Origin: Microcyclospora pomicola
Taxonomy: Eukaryota; Ascomycota; Dothideomycetes; Capnodiales
Length of the DNA stretch: 64,000 bases
NCBI GenBank assembly: GCA_002786065.1
Contig: NHNY01000024.1
Location: 190,030-254,029 of the forward strand
Reading direction: 5' to 3'
Part shown: in pieces, positions 35,663 through 46,358 of the stretch
Layout of the letters: each line of letters starts with the position of its first letter
How positions within the stretch are numbered: position 1 is the stretch's first letter
Program-made: the position numbers and the translations under genes
The notes under the pieces: model-generated
What the model saw: only the letters and a program-made list of their open reading frames with translations
The model's database searches: none
What the model was told of the DNA's origin: nothing

Positions 35663-36519
35663 CGAGGCAGCTACAGCAGAGCTGGGCATGGCAATGTTCC
35701 AAGCAATGGCATCATGAAGTACACTCAAAAGAATCAGGCCGCATCATTCGTGTTGTCGTGCTCCGCGGCATATATGTCTCAGTATGATCACGTTTTGCTT
35801 GCAACATACCCCTCCTTACCTTGCCGTTGTGGATGCGAGTGTGGCGGGGCAGCGGGCACGGAAACTCACCCAAGAATCCCGGGAACATATCTCTGGGCGA
35901 CTTTCAAGAGATCTGGTCGGGCGACAACAGCATCGACCGGACCTTTGGTAGGTGAGAGCTGGTCAGAAAAGCTCGGTTGTGGTTCGTGGCGGTGGTGGTG
36001 ATGGTGGTGGCTGGTGATGATGATTGTGGAGAAAGTAGGCAAGGTACATGTGCACTGCATGCTGCAGCTGCATACCACTATCAGGTGATATGCAGAGGCG
36101 GTGCTGTGCCACCAATCCTACCGTCAAATTGGCTGCAGAACCATGCATGTCGGTTGTTTGTGATACATTTGAGGTAAGACATGCGTGTATCATATCCGGC
36201 GTGAGCTTCGACCTTTACATTGTCAAGATCCCATTCGATCATCTTGCGACTCATCGTCGTATTCTGGCGCATGGCCTCCAAAGTAGGGACCACTACTAAG
36301 ATCATGAACAGGTCCTGGCATACAGCATCACGGGATTTCATGATGACTGTCTCGACAAATCTTCATCCTACAAGTCAAATGCACTAGGTCGTAGTCAACC
36401 GTTGCTCCACCTCCACTATGCAATTGCAAATGCGCAAAACCCCCAACACCATGCAAATCATGCAGTACTCCATCATTGCGAACCCGTATTCCAGACACGA
36501 AACCTACATCCTCTTACAC
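35663..36519. other. Spacer, no gene seen
   Basis: About 860 bp. It holds a GGTGGT/GATGAT-rich patch near 35985-36025 and nothing else recognisable. It separates two minus-strand genes, so it should hold the promoter of the unknown gene and the 3' UTR of the CYSTM gene. Confidence 0.5.
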
Positions 36520-36959
36520 TCAGATCAAGAAATCCAGGCAGCAGCAACAGGCCAAGGCACCGAGCAGGCCGGCGCAAATGCCCTCTCCGGTCGAATGGCC
36601 CCGGCCACCTTGTGGTGGACCATTGTAATATCCTCCGGGTTGTTGTTGATAGTACATCGGCTGTTGGCCTGGAGGGTATTGCTGAGGAGGCCCGTATGGC
36701 CCTTGATTTTGATAGGGTTGCTGCTGGTATGGCTGTTGCTGGTATGGCTGCTGGTACGGGCTTTGGCTGTATTGACCTTGCGGCGGTGGTGGGGAGCCAT
36801 AGTAGTTGGCTCCACGAGGATCGGCTGGTCCGGCATCGAGATGGACTGGGGCCATGTAGGACGGTGGCGCACCCTCTGGGGCATTCTGTTGTCATTGTCA
36901 GAAGGCGATCATTTGTTGTGTGGTGGGAGCGCAAGACTGACGTATTTGCCGTTCGACAT
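36520..36959 (-). CDS. Small CYSTM-type cysteine-rich tail protein with QQPYQ repeats
   Basis: Two exons, 36942-36959 (MSNGKY, only 18 nt) and 36520-36885, encode 127 residues; the intron is 56 nt. After NAPEGAPPSY comes a Pro/Gln/Tyr-rich region with tandem QQPYQ units, then the C-terminal block GICAGLLGALACCCCLDFLI. A Pro/Gln/Tyr-rich body ending in a short Cys-rich hydrophobic segment is the layout of CYSTM proteins, small tail-anchored proteins linked in plants and fungi to stress tolerance. The four neighbouring cysteines could be palmitoylated or bind metal. The family assignment rests on this layout alone. Confidence 0.75.
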
Positions 36960-37986
36960 GGCAACTGGATTATTCAGATGATGCTGAGGGACTCGAAGAC
37001 GACGAAGCGGTTCGCTTTCGAGGGAGGGTTTTGCGCGAGGTTTGGAGCATTGGTATGGATCAGAATATGAACGGAGGACTGTAATATGTGAACGGCTAGA
37101 GCTTCGTCACTAGACGCAGCCGACGTTCCGGCTATATATGACGCCACCTGGGGAAGATCGTGGGAGGGCCCTCGAGCGTTTCTGGTCGCGCCGCGCCAGC
37201 GATTACGTGGGGAGTGTGGCGTCGTGGCAATTGTCACCAACGCCAAGTCAAATGCAAAAACATGTGTTCGTGCATGGGAGACCTGTCATGTAGCAGCAAT
37301 AGAGACGCGACAGAGCACACTCTTGAGACCAAGCTCAGAGTCCCAGCTAAGAATAAGGTCAGGTACGTTACCTTATGTAGCATGATGCCGTGCTTGTGAG
37401 TGGATTTAGTAGATACCTACAGAGCTGCGGCTGGCTACGTGACTGCAAGAGAACAGATTGGTGCATTGAACACCTTGAATGATGATCCTACATGCCACTC
37501 CGGTATTCATCAGGGGCGACTCGATCTCCGCTGCACGGAAATGGAATACCTGCTTCCTCCTCTGAATGGCAGGAGAAAAGCCATCTGTTCAGAAGAGCCG
37601 ATATGGATATCGCACATCTGTAGACATGACCATCTCAAGATGCATCGAAGGCGACATGACGACACGTTGATCTGGTCTGAGGGGTCCTGGCGTTTCAGGA
37701 TTTCGTCTTGACTATGGGTGGCAGGCCACTCGAACTGCAGGAGTAACGTAGCAGCATTTGGCACGAGGATTGTACCTCCGAGTGGATAAAGATTGATAAA
37801 TCTTGCCTCGTGTCTTGAATGGTGCGAGACGAGATGTCGCGCTTCTCGCAGTCCACGAGACGTCGGACTGATTGTGTGGACTAAAGCCCGTTGTTGGCAC
37901 GGAGCATTGGCCATCGAATGATCAAGTGTCGTTCGATACCATGCCACTACATTCCTTTGAACATACGGAGACATGCAGGTGATGCG

Positions 37987-38003
37987 TCCGATCGATCATC
38001 GGA
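37987..38003. promoter_or_regulatory. GATCGATC-centred inverted repeat upstream of frq
   Basis: TCCGAT-CGATC-ATCGGA is a 6-bp perfect inverted repeat around a 5-nt centre and contains overlapping GATCGATC. White Collar complex sites in Neurospora contain GATC/CGAT cores. It is 742 bp upstream of the frq start. Function is inferred from motif similarity only. Confidence 0.4.
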
Positions 38004-38499
38004 CACGGGAGAGCTGGATTTCCTCGATTGAGAGAAGACTGCGAGAGAACATCTGCGGCACCCTGATTTTTCTGTACTACATCCAGCACATAGCCAATAA
38101 TAGCAAAGACGGAACTCCAGGACATCCTTGGCAGGCAAACGCCAGGAATCCCAGTGCTACGGCATGGCTGGTAGCGCTTAGGCGAAGGTGATGTGAGCGA
38201 AGCCAGCGAAATCGAAGATTTGCTCTCTGATCACAGTGATCCGGCAAGCTGTCCGGCGCCCCTCGTGTCCTCATTCCGGGGTCCTCGTCATCCGTCGCGG
38301 CCGCTGTGCGGCGTCATTCGCATCTCGATGTCTGACGGTGATGGCCATGTGATGAGATAGAATGAGCTCGTGGTAGCATCACACGATGTAGCCAGATGCT
38401 CGTCGTATAAGGGTCAAGTTGTCTTGCAACAGAGCAGAAGAAGCTCATCGAGATGGCCGTGGGAGGTGGCAAGTTATGAGTATCGGCCAGCGCGCGGGC

Positions 38500-38515
38500 G
38501 ATCGACGTGCCCGAT
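38500..38515 (+). promoter_or_regulatory. Paired GATCG...CGAT motif, light-response-element-like
   Basis: GATCGACGTGCCCGAT pairs two GAT-containing half-sites in the arrangement reported for Neurospora light-response elements (two imperfect GATNC/CGATN repeats). It is 230 bp upstream of the frq ATG. A further CGATCG palindrome lies at 38634-38639. Confidence 0.45.
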
Positions 38516-38610
38516 GACATAATGCTCGTGTCGATGGAGATCGAGACCATCACACGTCCGGGATCTGGACTCAGGCGCATCTTTGCTGTAGGACCAACAC
38601 ACCATCGTCG

Positions 38611-38763
38611 ATGTCTCTACCCGTCGCAATAATCGATCGCTTCACCCTACATCATCCTCCCTGCTTTCGAGCATCCATGCTTTCGAGACGACGTGACATG
38701 ATTCCCGAATATCCTTCACTCGCAGCTTCGCGTGCAAATTCGCCATGGCCACCACAGCAATGA
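38611..38763 (+). promoter_or_regulatory. Upstream ORF overlapping the frq start codon
   Basis: An ATG at 38611 opens a 50-codon frame, with further in-frame ATGs at 38677 and 38698, that ends at TGA 38761-38763. It therefore overlaps the frq start (38745) by 19 nt in a different frame. If the leader is transcribed unspliced, ribosomes starting here cannot reach the frq ATG by simple reinitiation. Neurospora frq has several upstream ORFs and temperature-dependent start choice, so control by this uORF is plausible. Confidence 0.55.
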
Positions 38764-41642
38764 ATCCGCTTGCCGGCAATTCATGCCCGCACCCGCGCCG
38801 TCCTGTCGCCGAGAGCTCCGTCTCTCTCTTACATCGTCCGCACAAACGAGTCAAACGAAGCAACGATTCGCTTGGTAGTGGCCCGACTACACAGACCACA
38901 AGTCCGGGCGATGCTACATCTCCATCGAGTGTTCGTCCGTTGGTCGGAAAGGACAGCTCCAACGAAAGCAGTAACGCCGAGAACTGGTTCAACACCGCCA
39001 ACGATGGGGCCCGTCAGAATCATGCGACCTTTGTCGACAACGATCCACCGTTCTTCCTGCGCAACTCTTCGTCTTCAGACAACCCCCAACATGGCCGACA
39101 GCAGAGCTCCGATGCGATGCAGTGGTCCCACGGGCTGGGGATGTCCCGGTCACCTCGTGCCCACCTGCAGATGCACATGGACAACAGCAGCGTCGACGAC
39201 TTCCGGGCCGTGATTGATGATCTGACGGTGGAGAACGAGAAACTGAAGAAGCGACTGAGGAGATATCAAAACATGTACGACCCGCATTTGGACCATGACC
39301 GACTGTTTGAAGTCCGGGTACATGAACTTCCGCCTGAAAAGAAGAATGAGCTGGAAGACATGTTGAGGAAATTCATCGCTGGGATTGGGGATACTTCACA
39401 CAATGCGTTTCCGACCAATGGGTACGAAGGTCTCGCTCCGATGGCCCTCAAACACGACATGACGAACGACTCTGCGTATGCTTCAGCGTCGGCTTCTGGG
39501 CAAGGCTCCTCGTCCAGGTCGGATGGCAAGCAAAGTAGACCTGTGCAGACCGCTGCGTCCAAACAACGCAACATTCAAAACTACCTGCATGACATTCCCG
39601 AAGGCTTGATGCCAACGCGACAACCATCCACGATGAGCGAGGACAGGAAGAAGAAAATCGTCGTTCGACGACTCGAACAACTGTTCGCTGGCAAAGGCGC
39701 TGTCGGGGGCGGGCCTCAACAAACGGCGCAGCAACAGGAAGTCTCACAAAGCGCTGCCCGAGCCGACCGGTCGGAACTCGAAGCCGCTGGCCAATTCGCA
39801 TTCCAGGAAGGCGACAGGGAGCCTTTTATCATGGATAAGGATGTGGAGGTGGCCCGCGATGCTGGCCGCCGCGCTGTATTGCAAGATGCGTCTGCTGCGA
39901 AAACCTCTAGTCCGCGACCCGGTACAACCCAACAGCAAGACTTTGCAGCGTCTTCTGCCGAGCCACAGGCACTTGAGCAACGACCTACACGACCGCTGGA
40001 TCTGGACCCTTACCGTGCTCAGATCCCTCAAGAGAACATACGCTACATGCGCCATCTGGGTTTCTCACCGCTCGATCCGGAAATACTTCCTGCTAGTGAA
40101 GAACACGGATGGGTGTATCTCAATTTTCTCATCAACATGGCTCAACTGCATACCATCAATGTCACTTCCGAGTTTGTGCGTCAAGCTGTTGAAGCACACA
40201 GTGAAAGACTCGAAATCTCCGCGGACGGACGAAAATTGAGATGGAAGGGTTACAGCGGCTTGACGCAACTGAGCAGAAGCAGTGATGAGCTGTCATCAAG
40301 TTCACCCAACGGGGAAGCAGTTGGGTCTTCCCCGAGGAAACACCTAAGGCGTCTTCACAGCAACAGCCGCTCCACAGTTCCAACCACGACTGACACGAGT
40401 AAGCGTTTGCGACATGATCCGAGCAAGTATGCGTATCTGTCCAGTAATTATAGGCGGAGCCGCCTGGAAAGCCAAGATGATTCTTCTTCTGAAGCAGACG
40501 ATGACAGTGCATTGGCTGGGATGCAATCGACGTCGAATGGCAAGCGGCCAGCCAAGAACGATGGACCCATTATCTTCTATAACAATGCGCGCTTCTGTAC
40601 GGATCTCAGTGGCACAAGAGGAGCTTCTACGACACAGGACATCCCTTACTACGCAACTTTCGGGACCGAACCGCTTGGTAAATCTCGAGATATCTCTGAT
40701 CCTTCGCTGGAGAGACGCGGGCCACTGTATGATGCAGCTAGTGTGCAACACGAAGTCCACTCCGACAGCAAAACGCCCTCGATCTCAAGCTCGCTGAATC
40801 TGTCTTTCCCTTCTCCGATGTCGATGGGCTCACGCGCGGATGCTATTGCTGAGCCTATGGGGATGGAAGTCACTGGTATGGGTGGGATCTGGCCCACGGA
40901 CAATTTCTCAATCGACGTTCGGAGTCGATATGTGCCAGAGTCGGGCAAGCAGCTCATCCACGGAGGCAGGACTCCCGGCTCGCTGCCACCCAGAATAGCC
41001 AAAGCTCTGGGACGCGGTCACAAGAGCCGGGACAAGAGTTCGTCCACGCGCAACCAAATCCTGTCGACCAAGCGCAGCGACCTCCCACCATCCCAACTAC
41101 CTCCTACACTCGAGTACATGGGTTTCAGCGGTTCTTCTTCCGAAGATGAAGACACCAGTGATGAAATGAGCAACGTCGACCACCTCAGCTCGGTCCATTC
41201 GCGCTCTCTCGCCCCGGCCGTCCTTCGTCCCGCATTCGAAATGCCGTTTGACGAATCCGACGACAACGCTACATCGAGCGACGAAGACGAGGATATGGAA
41301 GATGGCGAGACTGACGCGTCGTTGGATCTCCTGGCGGCTGCTCGTGCCGTGGACCCAGACGCCGTGCAGCAACGCGAGCGTGAATATGACGCGAACATGG
41401 CAGATCGACTCGCGGAGGAGATCCCGGCCGGCAGTAGCGCTGCCACGGCGGGAGGAGGCAGCGGATTCGCTAGCCCGGCCGATGGGGTGGATGACGAGGA
41501 GCATCGACGTGCTAGACGAGCAGTCCGCCTGCAGCAGGTGGAAGCATTGAAGCACGCATGGACGCCCACCGGTGCCGGCACACGCCAGGCCATGAGCTCG
41601 TCGGACAGCGAGGCGGAGGATGGTAGTGATATTGGCAGTTAG
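38745..41642 (+). CDS. frq: Circadian clock protein FREQUENCY
   Basis: One uninterrupted 965-residue exon (Neurospora FRQ has 989). Recognisable blocks, in order: an N-terminal stretch with ENWFNTAND and NDPPFFLRN; the coiled-coil dimerisation region SVDDFRAVIDDLTVENEKLK (about 147-180) with LFEVRVHELPPEKKNELEDML after it; NYLHDIPEGLMP and KKKIVVRRLEQLFAGK; EHGWVYLNFLINMAQLHTINVTSEFVRQAVE with DGRKLRWKG (about 450-505); FYNNARFCTDLSG (about 610), part of the region known to contact FRH and CK1; and a Ser/Asp/Glu-rich PEST-like C-terminus (about 820-870). FRQ is the negative element of the clock: with FRH and casein kinase 1 it inhibits the White Collar complex that transcribes it. The start has the context gccATGG. 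Confidence 0.95.
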   Translation: MATTAMNPLAGNSCPHPRRPVAESSVSLLHRPHKRVKRSNDSLGSGPTTQTTSPGDATSPSSVRPLVGKDSSNESSNAENWFNTANDGARQNHATFVDNDPPFFLRNSSSSDNPQHGRQQSSDAMQWSHGLGMSRSPRAHLQMHMDNSSVDDFRAVIDDLTVENEKLKKRLRRYQNMYDPHLDHDRLFEVRVHELPPEKKNELEDMLRKFIAGIGDTSHNAFPTNGYEGLAPMALKHDMTNDSAYASASASGQGSSSRSDGKQSRPVQTAASKQRNIQNYLHDIPEGLMPTRQPSTMSEDRKKKIVVRRLEQLFAGKGAVGGGPQQTAQQQEVSQSAARADRSELEAAGQFAFQEGDREPFIMDKDVEVARDAGRRAVLQDASAAKTSSPRPGTTQQQDFAASSAEPQALEQRPTRPLDLDPYRAQIPQENIRYMRHLGFSPLDPEILPASEEHGWVYLNFLINMAQLHTINVTSEFVRQAVEAHSERLEISADGRKLRWKGYSGLTQLSRSSDELSSSSPNGEAVGSSPRKHLRRLHSNSRSTVPTTTDTSKRLRHDPSKYAYLSSNYRRSRLESQDDSSSEADDDSALAGMQSTSNGKRPAKNDGPIIFYNNARFCTDLSGTRGASTTQDIPYYATFGTEPLGKSRDISDPSLERRGPLYDAASVQHEVHSDSKTPSISSSLNLSFPSPMSMGSRADAIAEPMGMEVTGMGGIWPTDNFSIDVRSRYVPESGKQLIHGGRTPGSLPPRIAKALGRGHKSRDKSSSTRNQILSTKRSDLPPSQLPPTLEYMGFSGSSSEDEDTSDEMSNVDHLSSVHSRSLAPAVLRPAFEMPFDESDDNATSSDEDEDMEDGETDASLDLLAAARAVDPDAVQQREREYDANMADRLAEEIPAGSSAATAGGGSGFASPADGVDDEEHRRARRAVRLQQVEALKHAWTPTGAGTRQAMSSSDSEAEDGSDIGS

Positions 41643-42189
41643 GGAGGTTGCGCGTAACATTCGGCGATCGCCAATACAGACCTAGCCTAGATACATCCGA
41701 CACCATGATAAAGTAGGCACTTGGCCAGGATACGTGATGAGCCCCATCTGTAGGATCCCGATCTCTCCCTGTAACTCCCGCGCTAGTCCTCGATCTGGTG
41801 CCATCGCCTACACGGGCATGCACCTCTGGCCGCTGGCAGCAGATGATCCCTGTTGATTGGCATTGGGCGTTTTATAAGGCAAGGTTCATCCAGACACGCT
41901 CAACAGCTCCGTATCTGGTCAATATACTTCCCGCCAAGACCCGTGAGCCCCGAGTACCAGGAATGACGATGTAGTCGTGCCAGTGTCTGGACGTCGCCTT
42001 CATCGCTGCATCCAGCACCTGTCTGACCACGTCTCGCGGGAGCAACGATTCTGACCTGGCCCCGCTGCTGTTGCCCGACCTGTCCACCACCCCGGTCCGC
42101 GGACACGTGTGAGGGTGTGCGCGCGCTCACGCCCTCCGGGGCTCCGCATCCTGCGTGGCGAAGGCGTCGCCGGCGTCGGGTCATGCATC
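41643..42189. other. Spacer between frq and the Zn2Cys6 gene
   Basis: 547 bp, no gene seen. It holds the frq 3' UTR and the promoter of the transcription factor. In Neurospora an antisense transcript (qrf) starts downstream of frq; whether one exists here cannot be told from sequence. Confidence 0.5.
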
Positions 42190-44442
42190 ATGGCCGAATA
42201 TGCTGGCCTCAAATATGATCCGGCCTTGTTGGTGCACGACGACGGTCTGAATGCAGCGCCGCCTGCTCCACCCCCGCCACCGCGCTCCCAGCAGTCCGAC
42301 GTCGACGAGCTGATCCGCAAGAAACGCAAGGCCCGCGAGCACAAGGCCTGCTATCCGTGTCGGCAGCGCAAGGTCAAATGCGATCTGTCGCGGCCGTGTC
42401 AGAGTAATTCCTGCACTTCCTGAGTTTCAGACCCGTGGCGAGCGTGAGTTCGAGACTGACTGCTGTATAGCTTGTCGAGATCGTGACCATCCCGAGCTGT
42501 GCTCGTATGATCCGCCGCACAAACGACCCATGCCTGAGGCGCATGGGGTCGCGCCCAAGCTGGAGGAGCCGTCGTCCGCTGGAGGACAGGTCGTGCTCGC
42601 GCGCAGCGAGTTCGACATGCTGTGTGCAAAGCTCGATCGGCTGGAGCAGAACATCGCCACGCTGCGACAGGAAACCCAACGCGACAGGTACGGCGACTCG
42701 AGGCCGTTGGAGCCCCTGCGTAATCTACCGTATCGAGAGGACCCTCACCAGGACCAGGTAGGCCGCACCATGCCCCTCATGCACACGAACGTCCATGGCA
42801 TCCACACGCGCAACGATCAGGGCACGATGGTCCACCTAGGCGCCGGCTCCATCCCGGCGCTCCTCTACAGCTTAGGGCGGGAAGAGGGCAGCAGTCAGGA
42901 CGTCAGCCAGCTGCAGGAACTGCTGGGGAAGTCGGTGCTGCCGCTATTCGGCCTTGACAATGAGTCCGCTACCTATCCATTTGTGGACTTGTGGGGGCTG
43001 CCGCATGCATCACTGTCGCGGGCGAAGGAGATCGCCAAAGCACTGCCCGACGACACGAAGCTGCTGGGCATGGTGGAGCAGCAGCGCATGGTCGGACAAG
43101 TCGTCTTCCCTACCATCCCCGACGTCGATGCGTTTAACAGGGAAGTTCGGACGTTCATGGCCGATCGAGCCCGATATGCGAACAAGGTGGGCGCGGTGAC
43201 TGAGCAGCTCATCTATGGGAAGTCGTATCACTGGCTCAGCCTGCTCTTCGCCGTCCTAGCTACAGGCGCCCATACTACCGACATGCCTCGTGTGGAGCGC
43301 GAATTGACGTCGCAGGTGTACAGTGAGTCTTGATGGTCAGTCCACTTTTCGGGCGAATGCTAACTAGCACAGTCTGTTGTAGCATGGAGTGCATGAGGTT
43401 TACCAACTTCCTTTCCCAGCCGCATATCGAGAACATCCAAGCCCTGCTCCAGATTGGTAATGTTCTGTCCAACAACATGAACGCGGGGACGGCCTGGTCA
43501 CTACTCGGCCTCACCATCCGCCTGGCTCAGTGTCTTGGCCTGCATCGGCATGATCCAACAGGCGTGTCTGCTGACATTGCTTATCTGCGCTCCAGAGTCT
43601 GGTGGGCCATCATCTGGCACGACAGTCTTCTGTCCATCACCTACGACCGTGCCTCCTCGACCGCAACAATGGATATGCATACGATGCCGATGCCACAGCA
43701 GATCCGCCCCTCCGCTGTGCCGCCATACAACGCGACCATGTACCGGCTGACCAAAATCGGGTTGGATATCGTGTATAACCGCTCTCGCGCCATCGAAGTG
43801 CGCGAGCTTCTCGATCGACTTGTGGAACACCAGTCTTCCGTTGCGAAAATGTTGGATGAGTCCGCGGACCACCTGCGGGAACTGCGACTGTGCAACACGA
43901 CGCGGGAGAAGATTGAGCATCTGGCGCTCCATCTGCACTCGTCCTACATCCTCTCCGAGCTCTATCGTCCCGCCATTAGTCGCAGCCGCACCAACCCGGA
44001 GCTCAAAGTCTTCAAGTACGACTGCGTCAAGAATCTCTCCAATACCGTCCATGCCTATATCGGCCTGCACGAAATCACCGCCTTTGCGTGCCAGTCCTGG
44101 GCTGCGCTGCACCGTGCCCTCAGTTCCGCGCTCGTGCTTGGCATCATGGGCGAGCACGTCCACAACGAGCGTGCCCGCGGTCTCATCGGCCGCCTCATCA
44201 CCATGATGGACGACCTCACTGCCACCTCCACGCCCAAGGAGCTGCCCGCACCGGTCGAGCGCGGCATCGCCGCTTTGCGCCGTCTGCACGTCGCTGGCGG
44301 CGCCCCGCGCGACATCCCATCTGTGTCGGCGCTGACACCGTCAGATAGCGAGACGCTGTCGGTCAGCGACTATAACTCGCCCTACTCGGTCTTGCACAAT
44401 ATCTTGTGGGGTAGTATGGCAGGAAGCGAGAATGGGTCTTGA
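42190..44442 (+). CDS. Zn2Cys6 fungal transcription factor
   Basis: Three exons, 42190-42403, 42471-43322 and 43373-44442, give about 711 residues. The DNA-binding binuclear cluster (residues about 54-82) reads C-YP-C-RQRKVK-C-DLSRP-C-QT-C-RDRDHPEL-C, i.e. CX2CX6CX5CX2CX8C, and the first intron splits it between the fourth and fifth cysteines. A short coiled coil (LDRLEQNIATLRQE) follows. The middle holds the fungal-specific transcription factor domain, with SLLGLTIRLAQCLGLHRHDPTG, SRVWWAIIWHDSLLSITYDR and later helical segments. The target genes are unknown. It is upstream, same strand, of the gene-poor stretch and the monooxygenase/esterase pair, but a regulatory link is only a guess. Confidence 0.9.
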
Positions 44443-45816
44443 GCTCGAGAATGGCGTGATTAGGAACTATAACGACGCGCTCCTCGCATGAAAAGGGAGT
44501 GGTATACACTTGAGCTACGAGACCATATACGACCATTGCTTTGCTGTACATACAGCGAAATTGCGCTGATGCAGCGCCACCGATGCCATCGGCGACCCGG
44601 CTGGGTTGTTTGCGCGATCCTCAAGAGTGTGCGCCAAGGGGCTTACATCGAATGCCAACCGGCATGCAGCAAGATATCGATTCATCCCAGATGCCTGGAG
44701 ACACGAGAAGATCAAGTGTGGTTCTTGTAGGACTCTGTCCGCGAGATTGAAAATGATAAGTGGCTCAGACGGCCATCGATCGACTGCAAACGTCTTTCGC
44801 AGAATTCCACCGCGCACAACGGGGAAGTCAAAGGACACACACGTCTTGCTCCCAACCACTCACGCTCGACCCGCTCTTGAGCTGGATCTCCCTACCTTGC
44901 GGAAGTCCTTGCCTTCAGCCGCTAACACGCGATGAAATTTTCGATGCAGATCTTGAATGATTCTGAAAGGTCTTGCAAGAGACCGGTAGTCGTACTTTAT
45001 CTACACTCAGCTTTACTGCTTGGGAGCTCAGCTACGAGGTAGATATGTCTACAACTGACCACCAGCCATCGAGCACCGGCGAAAGTCATCTGGATATATC
45101 TGAGACCCCACGCTTGGCCTCTCGCCTCTAACACCTGACGGCCATCCAAGAGCTTTACACAGTCCTCGTCTCCAGTGACCGCCACGCCTTGCGTGGCTGC
45201 CGAATAGATTGAGCGGAAAATGCTTCATCCCGCTCTCCAACGCCAAAGGTCTGCCGGGCATGCTCTGCCCCGACATAAAACGACATATCCTCCACGATTT
45301 CCGAGAAGAGCTGAAAAAAATCATTGATGGTGAAAGTCGATACGACTCCGCCCTGATCATTGACTTCGATGTACATAGATACACTCCGACATACATTCGA
45401 TACATCCATCCGTCGACCCGCATACCTGGATTTGAGCCTTTCAGGCAATAATGATATCTACCGTACATGATGTATGTACATACATATACACGATCCATGT
45501 ACATATCACGATATCCATGACACGCACACTATCTAACTACCCCTGGTACTTCCATTGTTGATGAACACGTCTGACGTCGTAGCCCGCATGATCGTAGCCC
45601 ACATCATGGATCCTGACAGATCGAGCGTATGCATGCATTTATGTATCCTATACATGTGAAGATGTAGATGTATACCGCAGACCGCGTCAGCATTCCATCA
45701 TTTCCCAAATGCTGTACGTAAGGTAGTGAGATAATAAAACAAGGGGAGTGATCATTACCGACGACGGGACGTATGCCTTAAGGTACCTTATCCTCTGGAT
45801 CTTGTCTGCAGGCGTC

Positions 45817-45896
45817 GACGGTGACGGTGACAGTGACAGTGACAGTGACAGTGACAGTGACAGTGACAGTGACAGTGACGGTGACAGTGATAGTGA
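45817..45896 (+). repeat. GACAGT hexanucleotide array, about 13 units
   Basis: A run of GACAGT units with a few GACGGT and GATAGT variants at the ends. The perfect core is continuous over about 60 bp. A microsatellite of this length is likely polymorphic between isolates. Confidence 0.9.
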
Positions 45897-46261
45897 ATGA
45901 TATGGCATGATTTGATCCAATATGTAGGTGGGTAGGTAGTTACGCGCTCGATTCGATGTCCTGTGGCGGTTGATGTATCATATTTTCGTGTAACATCCAT
46001 GTACAAGTATACATCCCTAGGGTACAGACATACTCCGTACACACCTACCTCACAGTATATAATGAAGACGTCTACACATACGGTCTTACTTCGATACTTG
46101 TGATGTAGGAAGGAAAGCGAATCCTATCTAGCAATCACATGCACATGTCGACATCCATCCATCTAGTCCAGTACCTAGGTTCCTACCTTATACGTCCACT
46201 CTGAGTAACCCGCTTTCTTCGTCGATGACAACAGATTTTCGAATTCATGATAATAATGACG

Positions 46262-46358
46262 AACCCTAAGGTACGGAGGTTAAGGTACAATGCGATGTAG
46301 GTAAGGTAGGTAGACATCTAACCCTAAGGTACATACAAGCGAGCGGGCAAACCCTAGA
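46262..46358 (+). repeat. Three telomere-like AACCCTA pieces
   Basis: AACCCTAAGGTAC occurs twice (about 46262-46274 and 46320-46332) and AACCCTAGAA once (about 46349-46358). Fungal telomeres are (TTAGGG)n, so these resemble single interstitial units. They are not tandem, so chance or a regulatory motif is also possible. Confidence 0.45.

Larger units (their letters stand above)
36960..38744. other. Upstream region and long leader of frq
   Basis: 1.8 kb without a supported gene on either strand. Neurospora frq also has a long regulatory region and leader. Candidate White Collar-type motifs (37987-38003, 38500-38515, 38634-38639) and an upstream ORF (38611-38763) are listed separately. A TACCTTA element lies at about 37353-37380. 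Confidence 0.6.

Noticed and set aside
37400-37711. 103-residue frame upstream of frq
   Set aside because: No family resemblance or splice-supported extension, and it lies in the expected regulatory region of frq.
45209-45451. 80-residue frame in the gene-poor stretch
   Set aside because: Part of it looks protein-like, but it has no plausible start context, no recognisable domain and ends in low-complexity TACATA sequence. Kept only as a possible gene relic.
45817-45896. Short repeats that might suggest a CRISPR-like array
   Set aside because: The units are 6 bp with no spacers and the genome is fungal; it is a plain microsatellite.
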